A stretch of 64,000 nt of DNA from Magnetospirillum sp. XM-1 (GTDB lineage: Bacteria; Pseudomonadota; Alphaproteobacteria; Rhodospirillales; Magnetospirillaceae), in NCBI RefSeq assembly GCF_001511835.1, contig NZ_LN997848.1, positions 2,818,001-2,882,000 of the forward strand, written 5' to 3'. The position numbers and the translations under genes are program-made. The notes beneath the pieces are model-generated. The model did not search any database. It worked only from the letters and a program-made list of their open reading frames with translations, and was not told where the DNA came from. Of the stretch, positions 23,522 through 33,433 are shown piece by piece. Position 1 is the first letter of the stretch, and every line of letters starts with the position of its first letter.

Positions 23522-23982
23522 CAGCGGAACTCCGGCTGCTCCAGTCCGTACTGGCACAATTCGATGATGGCGCCGTCGGGGTCGCGAATATAGCACATGC
23601 GCTTGCCGCCGCGGACGATGTCCTTGGGCACCTCGACGGGGCTTGCCTTCTGGCCGAACTGCTCCGCCAGGATGGCGAGGCACTGGTCCAGGTCGCCGAC
23701 CCGCAAGGCCACGTGGCGCAGGCCGGGGGTGGAGGGCAGGGCGGGCTGGGCCGTGGCCGAAGACTCGAATTGCAGCAGCTCGATGCGGCAGCTTCCGTCC
23801 GGGGCGGCCAGGATGACGCAGCGCGCCCGGGCACCTGCCAGGCCGGTCACCCGTTCGAACCAGTCGCCGTCCAAGGGACGGTCCATGACGGTGCGAAGGC
23901 CGAGCAGGGTGGCGTAGAAGCGGATGGACCGCTCCATGTCGGTGACCACCACGTTGACGTGGTCGTGACCCGGCAGAGCCAT
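23521..23982 (-). CDS. VOC (glyoxalase) family protein
   Basis: 153 residues from ATG 23982. Two beta-alpha-beta-beta-beta units: [24 protein letters not shown] with its IELLQFE strand, and [18 protein letters not shown] with [13 protein letters not shown]. Metal ligands would be H at residue 8, E in IELLQ, H in RHVAL and E in IELCQ. Could be a lactoylglutathione lyase, isomerase or dioxygenase relative; the substrate is not visible. It is coupled to genes on both sides by one-base overlaps. Confidence 0.8.
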   Translation of the reverse strand: MALPGHDHVNVVVTDMERSIRFYATLLGLRTVMDRPLDGDWFERVTGLAGARARCVILAAPDGSCRIELLQFESSATAQPALPSTPGLRHVALRVGDLDQCLAILAEQFGQKASPVEVPKDIVRGGKRMCYIRDPDGAIIELCQYGLEQPEFR

Positions 23983-25421
23983 CAGCCGCCCAGCTGCAGC
24001 ACGAATTCGGTGAGGAAGGGAGCGTTGCGCCGCCGCTCGGAATCGGTGCGGCCGAAATTGGCCACCAGCTTGCGCATCCAGGTGGCGTCCAGGCGGTCGA
24101 ATTCGAAATGGGCCTTCATGGCCAGATGCTCGCCGACGTAATCGGGCAGCTTGGCGGTCCACTTCATCAGGCCGTCGCGGAAGGCGCCCTCGCGCGCCTG
24201 GTCCATGCGGCCCGAGGGGGAGAATTCCTGGGTGTAGAGCTGGGTCAGCTCGCGCCAGCACTTGGCCATGACGTCGGCCTCGAAGCGGATCAGATCCTGA
24301 AGCAGGATCAGGTTCTCTTCATTGGGCGGCTCGTAATTGGCCCGCGTCGCATCCTCGCGCAGCAGGGGCCAGGGGTTATCCTCGGGCTTTTGCGGCGGGG
24401 GCTTCTTGCCCTTGGCCGCCTTGCCCGTGCGGAACGAGGCCCAGCGGGCGTCCCAATTGTGCAGGATGGGGTTGTTGACCTCGCTGCCCTGCATGATCTC
24501 GATCAGCTTCTCGCCGCCCACCTCGGCCCAGTTGTAGCTGTGGGCCAGGGTCTGCATGTGCCGGGTCGAACGCATCTGCGGCAGGATGAACTTGCTCAGC
24601 ACCTCGCGGTAGACCACGCCGAACTCGGGCGCCAGCAGGAACGGCAGGCGGATGCCCCTGGACGGCTGGGTGATGCGGAAGATGCTGAGGACCTTCTCGG
24701 TGTAGGCGAAGATGGTGTCGTCGAACAGCGTCGGGAAATCGGTGAAGGGCTTGTCCGGCTCGTTGCCGCCGCTGGTGGGGGCGCCGGGCAGGGGGGCCTG
24801 GAACTTGGGCATCATCTTGCCCATGCGGTCGCCGGCCGAGCCCAGCTGGGCGGCGAACAGCGGCGGCGGTTCGCGGACCGGGGCCTGGGCGCGGACGGTG
24901 CGGGTGGGGGCGGCGATGGCCCCGCGGGCCAGCAGGGCCTGGAAGCCGGCCTGGGCGCTTTCGGCTTCCGTCATCTGGGGCGGGCCCAGCATCTGCATGG
25001 CGATGTCGGCCAGGACCCGGATGTCTTCCTCCTTGCCGTCGCCGGGGGGCAGCAGGGACTGGAAGTTGCGCTCGCGCGCCTCCTTCAGCTTGGGCATGCC
25101 GTAGCGCTCGATGGACTTGGTGAGGATCACCGAGAACACCACGTTGAGCTGCTTCTCGTTGGCCCACTTGCGCGCTTCGGGGTCCTTCATGGTCATGCGG
25201 CGCAGCATGAGGATCTGGGGGATTTCCAGGTGGCGCGTGGCCGCAATGAGACTGGCGACCTTCGTTTCGAAGGTCTTTGCCCCCTCTCGCGGATCTGGAC
25301 CCGTCATGCGCCTGTCGCCGGCCTTGGCGGCCGTCCCTTCCCAAACGTCGTAAGCGAGACCGCCCCCCTGGGCAGCCTCAATCAGACCCCAACCCCATGG
25401 GGATAGCTCATGACCGGGCAC
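23982..25421 (-). CDS. Hypothetical cytoplasmic protein
   Basis: 479 residues from ATG 25421, or 441 from ATG 25307 ([16 protein letters not shown]), which may be the true start. Mostly helical; a Pro/Ala-rich linker (about 165-245) separates an N-terminal helical part from a C-terminal domain with [18 protein letters not shown] and [15 protein letters not shown]. No signal peptide, membrane segment or known motif. It is the first gene of a coupled set with VOC and macro-domain genes. I do not recognise the family. Confidence 0.65.
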   Translation of the reverse strand: MPGHELSPWGWGLIEAAQGGGLAYDVWEGTAAKAGDRRMTGPDPREGAKTFETKVASLIAATRHLEIPQILMLRRMTMKDPEARKWANEKQLNVVFSVILTKSIERYGMPKLKEARERNFQSLLPPGDGKEEDIRVLADIAMQMLGPPQMTEAESAQAGFQALLARGAIAAPTRTVRAQAPVREPPPLFAAQLGSAGDRMGKMMPKFQAPLPGAPTSGGNEPDKPFTDFPTLFDDTIFAYTEKVLSIFRITQPSRGIRLPFLLAPEFGVVYREVLSKFILPQMRSTRHMQTLAHSYNWAEVGGEKLIEIMQGSEVNNPILHNWDARWASFRTGKAAKGKKPPPQKPEDNPWPLLREDATRANYEPPNEENLILLQDLIRFEADVMAKCWRELTQLYTQEFSPSGRMDQAREGAFRDGLMKWTAKLPDYVGEHLAMKAHFEFDRLDATWMRKLVANFGRTDSERRRNAPFLTEFVLQLGG

Positions 25422-25492
25422 ACGCGCAAGTCCGTTCCGTCGGTGGCGTGACTGAATGTGACGGCGGATGGGAAGGTCGTACGGACTAGACC

Positions 25493-26212
25493 TTAGGGAT
25501 TAATCCGCACCACCTCGCCGTGGCGGGCCGAGCCGGGCAGGCAAAGGTCGAGAAAAGCCCCGGACACCTCGTCCGGTTGCGCCAGCCTGGACTGATCCTC
25601 GCCGGGGAAGGCGATGGTGCGCAGGCGGGTGGCGACCACGCCGGGGTCCAGCAGATTGGCCTTCACCGCCGTGACGTTGGCGATCTCGGCGGCCCAGGTG
25701 CGGACCATGGTCTCCAGCGCCGCCTTGGAGGCGGCGTAGGCGCCCCAGAACGGTTCGGCCCCGCCGGCCTGGGCGGAGGTGGTGAAGACGGCGCGCCCCG
25801 CCGGCGCCATGCGCAGCAGCGGGTCGCAGGCGCGGATCAGCCGCCAGTTGGCGGTGACGTTGACCGCGAAGGCCTCGTCCCAGTCGTCGGGGGCGTGGTG
25901 GGCGACGGGGGTCAGGCCGCCGCCGATGGCCCCGGCATTGCCCACCAGGATGTCGAGGCGGCCGAAGCGCTGGAAGACGGCCGCCGCCACCTGCTCGATC
26001 AGGCCGGGCTTGCAAAGGTCTTCCGGCACCAGCACCAGCGGCTTGCCGCCCTTGGCCCGGATCTCGTCGTCCAGTTCCTCCAGCGCGCCTTGGGTGCGGG
26101 CGATGGCGACGATCTCGGCTCCTTCGGCGGCGAAGCGGCGGACCACGGCCGCGCCGATCCCGCGCGAGGCGCCGGTGACCAGCGCCACGCGTCCGTCGAG
26201 CAATCCGGCCAT
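25493..26212 (-). CDS. Short-chain dehydrogenase/reductase
   Basis: 239 residues from ATG 26212, which overlaps the purF stop by one base. TGASRGIGAAVVRRF is the NAD(P) loop, NAGAIGGG the NNAG-type motif and AYAASKAALE the Y-x3-K catalytic pair, with Ser in FTTSAQAGG. An oxidoreductase of the YciK-like classical SDR type; substrate unknown. The position behind purF is common in Rhodospirillales but does not show a purine role. A longer frame reading through purF in another phase is not coding. Confidence 0.85.
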   Translation of the reverse strand: MAGLLDGRVALVTGASRGIGAAVVRRFAAEGAEIVAIARTQGALEELDDEIRAKGGKPLVLVPEDLCKPGLIEQVAAAVFQRFGRLDILVGNAGAIGGGLTPVAHHAPDDWDEAFAVNVTANWRLIRACDPLLRMAPAGRAVFTTSAQAGGAEPFWGAYAASKAALETMVRTWAAEIANVTAVKANLLDPGVVATRLRTIAFPGEDQSRLAQPDEVSGAFLDLCLPGSARHGEVVRINP

Positions 26213-27672
26213 CAGTGCGTGTCCTCGGTCAGCAGGGAGAGCTGCTTGGTGTCCGACTGGGCGTTGTTGTAGTCGGTGGGATCGACGGGATAGTCGCCGG
26301 TGAAGCAGGCGTCGCAGAATTGCGGTTCGGCGCCGTTGCGGCCCGGTTCGCCCACCGCCCGGTACAGGCCGTCGATGGAGATGAAGGCCAGCGAATCCAC
26401 GCCGATCAGCTTGGCCATGCCTTCCACGTCGTAGCGCGCCGCCAGCAGCTTCTCGCGCTCGGGCGTGTCGATGCCGAAATAGCAGGAATGGGTGGTCGGC
26501 GGGCTGGAGATCCGCATGTGGACCTCGGTGGCGCCGGCCTGGCGCACCATCTCGACGATCTTGCGGCTGGTGGTGCCGCGCACGATGGAATCGTCGACCA
26601 GAATGACGCGCTTGCCCGCCAACATGGGGCGGTTGGCGTTGTGCTTCATCTTGACGCCGGTGTGGCGGATGTTGTCCGTCGGCTGGATGAAGGTGCGGCC
26701 CACATAATGGTTGCGGATGATGCCGAGCTCGAAGGGAATGCCGGCCTCGGCGGCGAAGCCGATGGCGGCGGGAACGCCTGAATCGGGCACCGGCACCACC
26801 ACGTCGGCCTTCACCAGGCTTTCGCGGGCCAGTTCGCTGCCGATGCGCTTCCTGGCCTCGTAGACGCTGGTGCCTTCCACCACCGAATCGGGGCGGGCGA
26901 AGTAGATGTACTCGAAGATGCAGAAGCGGCTCGGGCGCTTGACGAAGGGCTTGACCGAGCGGATGCCGTCGGCCGACAGCACCACGATCTCGCCCGGCTC
27001 CACGTCGCGGACGAACTCGGCACCGATGATGTCGAGCGCGCAGGATTCGGAGGCCAGAATCCACGCCTTGTCCAGACGGCCCAGGCACAGCGGGCGGATG
27101 CCCAGCGGATCGCGCACGCCGAAGACGGTGTCCTTGGTGGCGGCCACCAGGGAATAGGCGCCCTCGATCTGGCGCAGCGCGTCGATCAGCCGGTCCTCGA
27201 CGGTGGAATACAGGCTGATGGCGATCAGATGAATGATCACCTCGGTGTCGGTGGTCGACTGGAACAGGCAGCCGCGCCGCACCAGCTGGCGGCGCAGCGC
27301 CATGGCGTTGGTCAGATTGCCGTTATGGCCCAGCGCCAGGCCGCCGAACTCCATCTCGGCGAACAGCGGCTGGACGTTTCTGAGCAGGGTCTCGCCGGTG
27401 GTGGAGTAGCGCACATGCCCCACCGCATGAGAGCCCTTCAGCTTGCCGATCACCGAGGCGTTGCCGAAATTGTCCTCCACATGGCCGAGGCCGCGGTGGT
27501 TGTGGAAGTGGGCCCCGTCGAAGGAGACGATGCCCGCCGCTTCCTGGCCGCGATGCTGCAGGGCGTGCAGGCCCAGCGCCACGTGGGCGGCGGCCTCGGG
27601 ATGGCCGAAGATGCCGAACACACCGCATTCCTCGCGGAGATGGTCGTCGTCGAAGGGGTCGGTGGTCAGCAT
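26212..27672 (-). CDS. purF: Amidophosphoribosyltransferase
   Basis: 486 residues. It makes phosphoribosylamine from PRPP and glutamine, the first step of purine synthesis. After a short propeptide the mature N-terminal Cys is in EECGVFGIFG (about residue 16); GHVRYSTTG and LGHNGNLTN belong to the Ntn glutaminase; VILVDDSIVRGTTS (about 350) is the PRPP loop. The cvpA gene lies 40 nt upstream in the same direction, as in many bacteria. Confidence 0.95.
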   Translation of the reverse strand: MLTTDPFDDDHLREECGVFGIFGHPEAAAHVALGLHALQHRGQEAAGIVSFDGAHFHNHRGLGHVEDNFGNASVIGKLKGSHAVGHVRYSTTGETLLRNVQPLFAEMEFGGLALGHNGNLTNAMALRRQLVRRGCLFQSTTDTEVIIHLIAISLYSTVEDRLIDALRQIEGAYSLVAATKDTVFGVRDPLGIRPLCLGRLDKAWILASESCALDIIGAEFVRDVEPGEIVVLSADGIRSVKPFVKRPSRFCIFEYIYFARPDSVVEGTSVYEARKRIGSELARESLVKADVVVPVPDSGVPAAIGFAAEAGIPFELGIIRNHYVGRTFIQPTDNIRHTGVKMKHNANRPMLAGKRVILVDDSIVRGTTSRKIVEMVRQAGATEVHMRISSPPTTHSCYFGIDTPEREKLLAARYDVEGMAKLIGVDSLAFISIDGLYRAVGEPGRNGAEPQFCDACFTGDYPVDPTDYNNAQSDTKQLSLLTEDTH

Positions 27673-27712
27673 GGGATTACGTCCTGGCGGTTCGGTGCTG
27701 GTAAGGATGGCG

Positions 27713-28432
27713 CTACTGGTTGCTGCGGATCAACCGTTCCATCTGGGTACGGCTTTCTGTGTCGTAGCTCTGCTCGGTTTTGCTCGCGGCCTTGGCATCG
27801 GTCTTGCCCTTGCCGTCGGAGGCCGGGCGGGCCGACGGCGCGGCCGGCTGGGGGGAAACGAATTTCTGGAAGGTCTTTTCGGCTTCCATCAGCTGGCGGG
27901 CCTCGGCCGAGGCTTCGCGCGTCTTGCCTTCCGCCTTGCCCAACCCGGCGGGGGCCAGACCCTGCAGCATGTCGGCGCCGCGCATCAGCCAGGGGCGCGA
28001 GCGGCTCTGGGCCAGCCAGTCGGGCTGCTGCTCGGGGCTGTCGAACAGCCAGGCGGCCGACATGTAGGCCAGCGACACCAGAACGGCGCCGCGCGCCAGC
28101 CCGAACACGAAGCCCAGCGACGAATCCACCGAGTTGAGCGCGCTCTTCCTCACCGTGTCCGACACCCGCTTGGTCAGCAGCGAAAGCACCAGCAGGGTGA
28201 CCAGGAACAGGGCGGCGCCGGCGGCGATGTCGGCCACCAGGGCGCTGCCGATCTGGGAGCGGAAGAACGGCTGGGCATGGGGGAAGCCGTAGAGGGCGGC
28301 GAACACCGCGCCCACCCACGAGGTGATGGACAGCACCTCCTGCACGAAGCCGCGCAGGAAGGCGAACCCCGCCGAGCCGAGCAGCACCACGGCGACCACA
28401 ACGTCAACGGCGGTGATGTTGAGGTTCCCCAT
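27713..28432 (-). CDS. cvpA: CvpA family inner-membrane protein
   Basis: 239 residues. Four hydrophobic segments in the first 140 residues, starting NITAVDVVVAVVLLGSAGFAFLRG, with the RGFVQEVLSI motif of CvpA after the first. The C-terminal 90 residues are charged and Ala/Lys-rich, in the cytoplasm. CvpA proteins are linked to colicin V production, envelope stress and purine operons. It sits between radA and purF, all in one direction. Confidence 0.9.
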   Translation of the reverse strand: MGNLNITAVDVVVAVVLLGSAGFAFLRGFVQEVLSITSWVGAVFAALYGFPHAQPFFRSQIGSALVADIAAGAALFLVTLLVLSLLTKRVSDTVRKSALNSVDSSLGFVFGLARGAVLVSLAYMSAAWLFDSPEQQPDWLAQSRSRPWLMRGADMLQGLAPAGLGKAEGKTREASAEARQLMEAEKTFQKFVSPQPAAPSARPASDGKGKTDAKAASKTEQSYDTESRTQMERLIRSNQ

Positions 28433-28452
28433 TGCCTCGTCCAGTTAGGGTG

Positions 28453-29835
28453 TCAATCGTGCCGGAACAGCCCAAGCACGTCCTGCAAATGCCCGATGGA
28501 GCGGATGGTGAGCGACGGCCCCGCGCCGGCTGCTCCACCGCCCTTGTCCTTGCGCGGCCGGGCCGGCACCAGCGCCTGATCGAAGCCCAGCTTGGCGGCT
28601 TCCTTCAGGCGGGTATCGGCCTGGGCCACCGCCCGGACCTCGCCGGACAGCCCGATCTCGCCGAACACGACCATGTCGGCGGGAACGGGCACGTCGGACG
28701 CGGACGACACCAGGGCCGCAGCGACGGCAAGGTCGGCGGCCGGCTCGGCGATCCGCAATCCTCCGGCGACGTTCAAATAAACGTCATTGCCCGACAAAGC
28801 AAGCCCACAGCGGGCATCAAGCACCGCAAGCACCATGGATAGGCGGTTGGTGTCCCAGCCGACCACGGCGCGCCGGGGCGAAGACAGCGAGCTGGGCGCC
28901 ACCAGGGCCTGGATTTCCACCAGCATGGGGCGCGTGCCCTCCATGCCGGCGAAGACGCAGGACCCCGACACGTTGCCGCGCCGCTCGGCCAGGAACAGGG
29001 CGGACGGGTTGGCCACCTCGGACAGCCCGCCCTCGGTCATCTCGAACACCCCGATCTCGTCGGTGGCGCCGAAGCGGTTCTTCACGGCGCGTAAGATTCG
29101 GAACTGGTGGCCCCGGTCGCCCTCGAAATACAGGACGGTGTCGACCATGTGCTCCAGCACCCGGGGGCCGGCGATGGTGCCTTCCTTGGTGACGTGGCCC
29201 ACCAGGAACAGCACGAAGCCGCGGCGCTTGGCGAGGCGGATCAGCTCGGCGGCGCAGGCGCGCACCTGGCTGACGGTGCCGGGCGCCGATTCGATGTTGT
29301 CGGCATAGACGGTCTGGATGGAATCGATCACCACCACCTGGGGCGCGTCGGGGCCGTCGAGGGAGGCGAGGATGTCGCGCAAGGATCCGGCCGAGGCCAG
29401 CGCCACCTTGGCCTTGGCATAGCCCAAGCGCGCGGCGCGCATGCGCACCTGATCCACCGCCTCCTCGCCCGAGATGTAGGCCACCGAGACCTGGGCCGAC
29501 AGCCGCGCCGTGGCCTGGAGCAGCAAGGTGGACTTGCCGATGCCGGGATCGCCGCCCACCAGCAGGCAGGAACCCGGCACCAGTCCGCCGCCGCACACCC
29601 GGTCCAACTCGCCGATGCCGGTCAGCCAGCGCGACAGCGGTTCGGCGTTGCCCTCCAGGCCGACGAATTCGATGCGCTTGCCCTTGCCCCCCGACAGGCC
29701 CTTGGGCACCTCTTCGCGCGCCGCCTCCTCGGTGATGGAGTTCCAGGCGCCGCAGGATTCGCACTTGCCCGCCCATTTGCGGGTGACGGCGCCGCATTCC
29801 TGGCAGACGAACTGGGACGAGGGGGATTTGGCCAA
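28453..29835 (-). CDS. radA: DNA repair protein RadA
   Basis: 460 residues from TTG 29835, the start that gives the usual RadA N-terminus (AKSPSSQFVCQECG) and has GAG eight bases upstream; a longer frame to 29904 has no family match. C-x2-C...C-x2-C zinc finger (about 11-31), Walker A GGDPGIGKST (about 95-104), the RadA-specific KNRFG motif (about 255), and the C-terminal Lon-protease-like domain. It promotes branch migration in homologous recombination. It is followed by cvpA 20 nt downstream. Confidence 0.95.
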   Translation of the reverse strand: MAKSPSSQFVCQECGAVTRKWAGKCESCGAWNSITEEAAREEVPKGLSGGKGKRIEFVGLEGNAEPLSRWLTGIGELDRVCGGGLVPGSCLLVGGDPGIGKSTLLLQATARLSAQVSVAYISGEEAVDQVRMRAARLGYAKAKVALASAGSLRDILASLDGPDAPQVVVIDSIQTVYADNIESAPGTVSQVRACAAELIRLAKRRGFVLFLVGHVTKEGTIAGPRVLEHMVDTVLYFEGDRGHQFRILRAVKNRFGATDEIGVFEMTEGGLSEVANPSALFLAERRGNVSGSCVFAGMEGTRPMLVEIQALVAPSSLSSPRRAVVGWDTNRLSMVLAVLDARCGLALSGNDVYLNVAGGLRIAEPAADLAVAAALVSSASDVPVPADMVVFGEIGLSGEVRAVAQADTRLKEAAKLGFDQALVPARPRKDKGGGAAGAGPSLTIRSIGHLQDVLGLFRHD

Positions 29836-29928
29836 GATGAATACTCGATCGGGCACGGGAAATTCAGCGCGCCAAGGCACCTTAGCACGAGAACATTGAG
29901 GCAACCAAGAGCGTGTGCGCCGGAACGG

Positions 29929-30582
29929 CTATTTACGGTTGGCGCAACTGGGGAAGGGGGGCTTTTCGCCCGCCACCTTGGGGCAGAGCTTGATGGGAGA
30001 GAGGTTCTTGAAGCGGCCGGTCCATTTGGCCTCGTCGAAAGCCAGCGGAGTCTTGGAGGCGGCGCCGCGCTCGGCCCATTGCAGGGTGTAGTAATCGGCT
30101 TGGCCCTTGATCACGATCACCAGGGCCGATTCGCTGTGGGGTTTGCCGGCGACGTTGGCTGTTCCGCAGCTGACCACCAGGGCGAAGGCGTCGTGGCCGC
30201 TCAGCTTGATCTCGCCGAAGCTGGTGCCCTGGAAACTGGCGGGGCAGGCCTGCTGGAAGCCGCCGCCGATACGCAGCGCCAGGGCTTCCGGCGTGGCGTT
30301 GGGATTGGCCGCCAGTCCCTTGATGCCGGTCAGGGTGATCATCTGGGTCCAGGACTCGACGGTCTGGCCGCTGAGAACTAATTCCTGGATGTATTGCTCC
30401 GCCGTGGAGTTCTCGGCCGCCGGGACGAAATTGCCCGGAACGGAATATCCCACCAGCTGGCTGAATACCGGCGTGACCACCTGCATGGCTTCCGTGGCCG
30501 GAGCGGCCGTCGCCGCCATAACCGGCAGCAGCCCGGCCAGCGACAAGGCGGCGCACAGGCCCGAGCGTACATATCGCATCAT
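29929..30582 (-). CDS. Secreted hypothetical protein
   Basis: 217 residues from ATG 30582 (GGGGGA five bases upstream). Signal peptide MMRYVRSGLCAALSLAGLL..AATAAPA with cleavage near residue 27. The mature part has four or five Cys and a mixed alpha/beta pattern (SFGEIKLSGHDAFALVVSCG, SALVIVIKGQADYYTLQWAERG). I recall no family name. It lies between the mlaF gene and radA and is probably periplasmic. Confidence 0.7.
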   Translation of the reverse strand: MMRYVRSGLCAALSLAGLLPVMAATAAPATEAMQVVTPVFSQLVGYSVPGNFVPAAENSTAEQYIQELVLSGQTVESWTQMITLTGIKGLAANPNATPEALALRIGGGFQQACPASFQGTSFGEIKLSGHDAFALVVSCGTANVAGKPHSESALVIVIKGQADYYTLQWAERGAASKTPLAFDEAKWTGRFKNLSPIKLCPKVAGEKPPFPSCANRK

Positions 30583-30654
30583 GATTGTCCCCCTTCCCAA
30601 TACGTAGGGGAGCAATCCTAGCAAATTCACCGTATATGACAATCGTCTAAGGTG

Positions 30655-31434
30655 CTATGCCCTGAGTTCCATAGTGATCGGCCCCACGGCGCGGCCGTGG
30701 ATGAACTGGTCCACGTATTCGTTGCCGGAATGGTCGATGTCGCGCGCCGGGCCGACCCAGATCAGGCGGCCCTTGTAGAGCATGGCGATGCGGTCCGAGA
30801 TCTTGCGGGCCGAGGCCATGTCGTGGGTGATGGACAGCGCGGTGGCGCCCACTTCCTTGCAGCACTTGACGATCAGGTCGTTGATCACGTCGGCCATGAT
30901 GGGGTCGAGGCCGGTGGTGGGCTCGTCGAAGAAGATGATTTCCGGATTGGTGGCGATGGCGCGGGCCAGCGACACGCGCTTTTGCATGCCGCCCGACAGC
31001 TCGGAGGGCGACAGGTCGCCGGTGGAGGCGGCAAGGCCCACCTGGGCCAGTTTCTCGATGGCGATGTCGCGGGCCTTGGCGCGTTCCATCTTGCGGCCCT
31101 GGATCAGGCCGAAGGCGACGTTCTCCCAGACCTTCAGCGAGTCGAACAGGGCGCCGCCCTGGAACAGCATGCCGAACTTGGTCATGATGCGGTCGCGGTC
31201 CTTGGGACCCATGCCGACCACTTCCTCGCCGTCGATCTTGATGGAGCCGGTTTCGGGGCGCAACAGGCCCAGGATGCATTTCAGCATCACCGACTTGCCG
31301 GTGCCCGATCCGCCGATGACCACCACGGATTCGCCCTTGGCCACCGACAGGTCGATGCCGTCCAGCACCACCTTGGGGCCGAAGCCCTTGTGAACGTCCG
31401 TCAGTTGGATCTTCGGCACGCTGCTCATGGTCAC
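30655..31434 (-). CDS. mlaF: MlaF-type ABC transporter ATPase
   Basis: 259 residues (ATG two codons later also possible). Walker A GGSGTGKSV (about 41-49), signature LSGGMQKRV (about 145), Walker B IIFFDEPTTGLDP (about 166-178). MlaF drives, with MlaE and MlaD, phospholipid movement between inner and outer membrane to keep outer-membrane asymmetry. The start overlaps the mlaE stop by 4 nt. The MCE-domain mlaD gene is not next to it here. Confidence 0.9.
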   Translation of the reverse strand: MTMSSVPKIQLTDVHKGFGPKVVLDGIDLSVAKGESVVVIGGSGTGKSVMLKCILGLLRPETGSIKIDGEEVVGMGPKDRDRIMTKFGMLFQGGALFDSLKVWENVAFGLIQGRKMERAKARDIAIEKLAQVGLAASTGDLSPSELSGGMQKRVSLARAIATNPEIIFFDEPTTGLDPIMADVINDLIVKCCKEVGATALSITHDMASARKISDRIAMLYKGRLIWVGPARDIDHSGNEYVDQFIHGRAVGPITMELRA

Positions 31435-32216
31435 TTCCCGAAGAACATGGCGGTGATGAGGTAGTTGAACACCAGGATCATGATGGCCGCCGACACCACC
31501 GCGTTGGTGGTGGCCGCGCCGACGCCCTGGGCGCCGCCCCTGGAGTAGTAGCCGTTGTAGCAGCCCATCAGGGTGATCAGGAAGCCGAACACGGCGGCCT
31601 TGGTCAGGCCCGAGATGACGTCCAGCGGCTCGAGGAACTCCCAGGTGCGCGAGATGTAGGTGGCCGAGTTGAAGCCCAGCTTGTAGACGCCGACGATATA
31701 GCCGCCGAACACGCCGATGATGTCGGCGATCAGCACCAGGAAGGGCAGCATCAGGGTGCCGGCCAGGATGCGCGGCGCCACCAGATACTTGAAGGGATTG
31801 GTCGACAGCGTGGTCAGCGCGTCGATCTGCTCGGTGACGCGCATGGTGCCGATCTCGGCGGCCATGGAGGCGCCGATGCGGCCCGCCACCATCAGCCCGG
31901 CCAGCACCGGGGCCAGTTCGCGGGTCACCGAGAGGACCACCACGGTGGCCACGGCGCCCTCGGCGGCAAAGCGCGAGAAGCCGGAATAGGATTGCAGAGC
32001 CAGCACCATGCCGGTGAACACGGCGGTCAGGCCGACCACGGGCAGCGAGAAATAGCCGATCTCGATGAATTCGCGCAGGATCAGGCGGGGATAGAAGGGC
32101 GGGCGGACGGTGTGCGACACCGCCATGGCGGTAAAGGCCGACAGCCGGCCCACATGGGCCAGGAAGGCCAGGAACACCCGGCCGATGGTCGCCAGGAAAG
32201 CGGTCATGACGCGCAA
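31431..32216 (-). CDS. mlaE: MlaE-type ABC transporter permease
   Basis: 261 residues with five to six membrane segments. GMVLALQSY, the conserved ELAPVLAGLMVAGRIGASMAAEIGTM stretch (given in part) and EQIDAL are hallmarks of MlaE permeases. It forms the inner-membrane channel part of the lipid transporter with MlaF. The start overlaps the alr 3' end by 13 nt; alr, mlaE and mlaF probably form one transcript. Confidence 0.9.
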   Translation of the reverse strand: MRVMTAFLATIGRVFLAFLAHVGRLSAFTAMAVSHTVRPPFYPRLILREFIEIGYFSLPVVGLTAVFTGMVLALQSYSGFSRFAAEGAVATVVVLSVTRELAPVLAGLMVAGRIGASMAAEIGTMRVTEQIDALTTLSTNPFKYLVAPRILAGTLMLPFLVLIADIIGVFGGYIVGVYKLGFNSATYISRTWEFLEPLDVISGLTKAAVFGFLITLMGCYNGYYSRGGAQGVGAATTNAVVSAAIMILVFNYLITAMFFGK

Positions 32217-33322
32217 GCCCCCTCGGCGCCGGTCCAGCGGCGGTGATGGCGGCGCCCCAGGGAGGTGAGAATTTCGTAGCCGATGGTGTCGGCCTCGGCC
32301 GCCACGTGGTCGGCGCCGTGGCCGGGGCCGATCAGCTCGATCAGCCCGCCGGGATGGGCGTGCTCCACCGGGACGTCGGTGACGTCGAAAGTGGTCAAAT
32401 CCATGGAAACCCGTCCGACCACCGGCACCTTCATCCCCCCGATCATGCCATGCCCGCGGTTGGAGAGGGACCGGAACCAGCCGTCGGCATAGCCCACCGC
32501 CACAACCGCCAGCCTGCGCTTCCCCTCGACGCGGTGGGTGGCACCATAGCCAACGGTCATAGGGCTGTCAACGTCACGAACCTGAAGGATTTTCCCTTGC
32601 AGTTTAATCACTTGGCTCATGGGATTGGGGCGGCCGGGCATGGGATTCAGCCCATAGAGCGCGGCGCCCGGGCGGACCATGGCGAGGTGGAAGCCGCGGC
32701 CCAGGAAGATGCCCGACGAGGCCGCCATGGATTGGGGCAGGGCCGGCAGATGCGAGGCCAGGCGGCGCAGCGTGGTCAGCTGCCTGGCGTTCATGGGCGA
32801 ATCGCTGTCGTCGGCGCAGGCCAGATGGCTCATCACCAGGATGGGGCGCATGGCGGCCAGGATTTCCGGCTTGGCGGCCAGGCGTTCCAGCTCGGGCTCG
32901 GACAGGCCCAGGCGGTTCATGCCGGTGTCGATGTGGATCGCCACGGCCGGCGCGCCGCTGCCCTTCTTGGCGAAGCTGGCCCAGCCGGTGATCTGGGCCA
33001 GTGAATTCAGCACCGGGATCAGGTTGTGGGTGGCGAACTCGCCCTCGTCACCGCCGGTGGGGCCGCTCAGTATGTGGATCACCGCGCCCGGCACGATGCG
33101 GCGCAGCGCGATGCCCTCGTCGACGCAGGCGACGAAGAACGACCGGCATCCGGCGGCGAACAAAGCGGGGGCGATATGCTCCATCCCCAAGCCATAGCAA
33201 TCGGCCTTGACCACGGCGGACGCCTCGGCCGGCGCCACCAGGGCGGAGAGCCGCTTCCAGTTGGCGACGATGGCCGCCACGTCGATGGTCAGCAGGGCGG
33301 TGGCGCGGGAAAGGTCGGTCAT
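32204..33322 (-). CDS. alr: Alanine racemase
   Basis: 372 residues from ATG 33322; the ATG seven codons earlier is an alternative. AVVKADCYGLG (about 36-46) has the PLP-binding Lys; the C-terminal half has VGYADGWFRSLSNRG and GRVSMDLTTFDV, including the Met-Asp around the substrate site. It makes D-alanine for peptidoglycan. It follows dnaB by 111 nt in the same direction. Confidence 0.93.
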   Translation of the reverse strand: MTDLSRATALLTIDVAAIVANWKRLSALVAPAEASAVVKADCYGLGMEHIAPALFAAGCRSFFVACVDEGIALRRIVPGAVIHILSGPTGGDEGEFATHNLIPVLNSLAQITGWASFAKKGSGAPAVAIHIDTGMNRLGLSEPELERLAAKPEILAAMRPILVMSHLACADDSDSPMNARQLTTLRRLASHLPALPQSMAASSGIFLGRGFHLAMVRPGAALYGLNPMPGRPNPMSQVIKLQGKILQVRDVDSPMTVGYGATHRVEGKRRLAVVAVGYADGWFRSLSNRGHGMIGGMKVPVVGRVSMDLTTFDVTDVPVEHAHPGGLIELIGPGHGADHVAAEADTIGYEILTSLGRRHHRRWTGAEGACAS

Positions 33323-33433
33323 CGGGGGGTGGGGTCTTTCCATGGTCTGGTCAGCGACCGGTATCGGGCGCCAGAGTATGGTCCCGGCTGCACTTTGTGA
33401 AGGGCTTTGGGGCGGTTTTGCCCCGGCCGCCGA

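Noticed and set aside
24108..25406. 432-codon plus-strand frame opposite the 479-residue hypothetical gene
   Set aside because: Leu/Gly/His-rich shadow; the minus-strand frame is coupled to VOC and macro-domain genes by one-base overlaps.
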